DNA from: Urechis unicinctus
Taxonomy: Eukaryota > Annelida > Polychaeta > Xenopneusta > Urechidae
Assembly: GCA_034190875.2 (NCBI GenBank)
Contig: CM067351.1
Coordinates: forward strand, 5,304,926-5,368,925
DNA length: 64,000 nucleotides
Direction: 5' to 3'
In this document: positions 61,001 through 64,000 of the stretch, piece by piece
Layout of the letters: each line of letters opens with the position of its first letter
Position numbering within the stretch: the stretch's first letter is position 1
Position numbers and translations under genes: made by a program
Notes under the pieces: generated by a model
What the model saw: only the letters and a program-made list of their open reading frames with translations
Database searches by the model: none
What the model was told of the DNA's origin: nothing

Positions 61001-64000
61001 GTTTTATCGTTTTGTACATTGGTTGGTCCATTGATTTGCACTAGCAGATACGGACAAAAAACGCTAGGTGTAACCAAATTCAGTGCATGGCTCAACGTAT
61101 AATTTGCAAGCACATTTGTAATGTCATGCCATATGATTCTACGGTTTTACATCACGGAGGTCTATAGAAAATATTCACCGAAGGTCGAGATATGCATTAG
61201 TTTATAATTATACAATGGTAAACATGCACCGTTGGAAAGTGTTTATATATGCCATCGTCAATTTGTATTGGCACATGAGGAAACGCCATTATGTCGACGT
61301 CATAAGCTGATATCACCCGCACGTGTGTTAGCTATGGTGTATATGCCACCGACATCTGAATGCATGAGAATATTCCTTCATCAACCTATTACGTTTTATA
61401 TGGTTCAAATAGAAGGGTACTTTTGGCCACTATATTCATCCATACGCCACATTATGATGTGTGTGAGTAAATTTGACTGAATTAAGCCATGTGTATAAGA
61501 AACATGCCTGTTGACGTAGCTTTGTGGTAGATTTGGATTAGTAATTTGCCAACAATTATAGAAATCAGATCATAAATATGCGTAGGCATAGAAAAATCTA
61601 ATATTACCTTTACTTATTAAACCGCCAATTAGCTAGTTACTGGTTTGCAGTGTGCATGCATTACAATTGTGAGCACATGCTTATCATAATAGACGACATC
61701 TTAATCTACAAAGCTTTCGGTGTTCTAATAATGTACAAAACGCACAAATGGCACTGATTCAAAAGCATATATTGGATATTAACTTTGAGTAGCTGCAGTA
61801 AAAGAGAAATAAAAACACCAAATAATTTTGTACTAAACATGAGTCACTTTACAACCAAAGCTTTAAAAGAAATCCTAGCCTACTAAACCCCTGGTCGTAG
61901 ATGTTAATTGAATCTGTGTCCAGTAATAATTATTTCCATAATTTTCCCATCGATGCAAAAAGAGAGCGTTTCTAGCATATGAGTAACGTTCTTTAGCTGT
62001 TCATGGGGTAGCAAGATACAATAATTCATGGTTTACAGCCACAGCGCAAAAGCCACGCGACGCAAAAACATATAAATACTAATAATATTGCATGACTAAC
62101 ACCGATATGACGATAAGCGTGATGCTGGCACGAAAAGGACAACACAAACTACCAGTCATTTCTGTGTCGACATTCAAACAATACTAAATTTGTCTGCGTA
62201 GTCAGATAAGAAGATTCCTGCGTCAACAAAACAACTGTTAATTAACTAGACAAAAGAGGTTGGCTCGCTTAGCATCCTGGTCTTATTACAAGCGACCATT
62301 ATCAAACAGCAAGTAGAAAACACAATGGTTTTGTCGAGGCGCCCAGATTGGTAAAATGTAAATTATCCTTTGAAACTCTCATCATCGTTGAATTTTTATT
62401 TAAAATTGGTTATATTTAAAGTGATTGTGTTTCTTACCAAATCACCAATGACAGTGTAATCACTGAATTAGGCAACGTTTTTTTTAAAGTACCATGGTTA
62501 GCGGAACGAAGCCACCCGTATCGCAATGCACGACACCAGAATACACATTGGTTTTTTTCAACACTCAGGGATAATATGTTTGACGGGCAAAGTGTTGCAT
62601 GGTTGCCCACGTAATTGCGTAGGTACACAAACTCAGACCATACAAACTCTATCCTTGCTTATATGATATAAAGAAAGCATGATGAAAACATTCCCAAGGG
62701 GAGCACCAAGTCAATAACCGAACAGATCTTCGGTATTTTGTCAACAGGTTCATATGCATCATTCACTTTTCGCTCCGACATTAATGCAACACATATTACA
62801 TACCTTCCATCTGCAGAACAAACATATATGGTTGACCAATGAAATCGTGGGTAATCAATAAATTAAGCATGGTCCTTCGAATACATAGTAGGGGATTCGT
62901 AGGGGATTGGAAATATAGATTAAATCTTACTTTATCGGGTGCGCCTGTAACTGCTTACCGATGTTCGTCTTGCCAATCAGCATTGAAATCAGCTGATAAG
63001 CAATGTGAACATTGATTATCTTGCATGCCGATCCCAAATGAGAGTATGTTCACTGATAATAGTTATGCAAAACATAAAATACAACGCTGAAGCCAACATA
63101 ATTATTTATATATCTGGCCTGTGGTTACTCAGCATGATTACTGTAGCTTATAATATATTATCCTACCGCAATTGAATGCAATTGCTAAGCTATACATATA
63201 TTATTATGCAATGTGCTTCAATGGCGAAAACGGCCAACAAAATCTGATCGAAGCCATTACTGCAATTATATTTTGCAACTTCAACAAGTAATGCTGCCCA
63301 AAAATTAAATGATACATCAACCCGTAGTTGCTTTGCACACTGTTCAAAACAGGAACATACATATTAGCTATCATTTACCTGGCACAACATGTTTTCGAGA
63401 CAACACAACATTCAATTTAAAATCTTGCATCATTAACTGACTGGACTGATTTGTATCAAAAGCGAATAAGCCAGAACGCTGCATTGAAAGAATAAAGTTA
63501 TTTTGCCTTTACATCGCTTACAATCAAATCCTGCCACGTTGCAAAGATGAAAAATCCTAGTAAGTAAATGTACTGGAGGTCAGAGCTCATATGATTAACG
63601 ATGCAATAAGCAATATTTCAGTCAAGTGTAGGTGGTTATTGGTTTTTTCTGGGGTAAAATTTGAAACACCTACTGACACGTGCAGCGCATTAGCGCGGCA
63701 TTCTTCTGATCAGAATGTCCTCAGTACATTATTTTAGCATTAAGTTCATAAACACCATTCCCACACCAAAAACAAAGGACATGCCAAATATCAATTGTTA
63801 ACTTTTTTCACTAGAAGACCGAATTAATTACGCTTGTTCAGAACCCAAAACTAGGTTTTTTCAATATTGGACATAATATGACACTGTTGCTGCTATAAGC
63901 ATCAGAAACATCAATCGCAATAAAGGATATCTCAAAGATAAGACATAGATTTAGAGTACGAGTAAGGGATGGGCATCAAAGAGTAATATGCATATATATA
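58011..64000. other. Right flank, no gene recognised
   Basis: AT-rich sequence with short frames only (the longest is 59,750-60,046, 98 codons, no motif). No match to the left arm is possible because the window starts inside it. I see no RNA genes, element ends or long microsatellites. Confidence 0.5.

Overview
This window reads as non-coding, AT-rich DNA from a multicellular eukaryote, most likely an invertebrate animal. It holds long (AT)n and (GT)n microsatellites and large diverged duplications. It also holds decayed transposable elements of animal type: a pogo/Tigger transposase relic, and a retroelement with a Gag zinc knuckle, an aspartic protease and a TatD domain. Intron-like gaps (AG/GT boundaries) occur in one mobile gene. 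I see no bacterial operon structure, rRNA, tRNA or CRISPR. The species cannot be named from the sequence.

Layout. (1) 1-15,060 is a left arm that matches 42,090-58,010 in reverse complement, block by block, over the outer 2.8 kb and the inner 6.6 kb; the match runs off the left edge of the window. The middle of the two arms (about 2.8-7.5 kb and 51.0-55.5 kb) shows no match that I could see. (2) 15,066-15,226 is a pure (AT)n tract, and the inverted match stops exactly there. (3) 15,605-18,040 is repeated in direct orientation at 32,540-40,139; the second copy is split by a 4.8-kb insertion (about 33,730-38,550). (4) 18,029-29,946 is a core bounded on both sides by (AT)n tracts and by an inverted 12-base motif, ACGAATGCGACC, followed by ACTATTTTGG-type repeats. 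(5) 30,214-32,520 and 40,510-42,089 are unassigned spacers. (6) 58,010-64,000 is unmatched right flank with no recognisable gene.

The core carries nearly everything identifiable. A GC-richer, frameshifted retroelement (about 20,340-26,700) encodes a CCHC knuckle, a DTAA protease, a C2H2-like finger and a TatD-type hydrolase, with no reverse transcriptase visible. It is interrupted by a 2.1-kb element with an array of TAGTCA-N3-TGACTA palindromes and a multi-exon gene resembling SAMD3-like transposon-associated proteins. A shorter sister copy lies at 26,845-27,920, followed by a dead pogo transposase (28,030-28,806) whose C-terminal PCNA-binding box is still readable.

None of the identified genes looks intact, so they do not form a working pathway. 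The points most worth a second look are the microsatellite-bounded architecture, two duplications whose second copy is peppered with TA/AT insertions, an open frame in the arms that differs mainly at third codon positions, and an unidentified minus-strand coding relic inside the 33.7-38.5 kb insertion.
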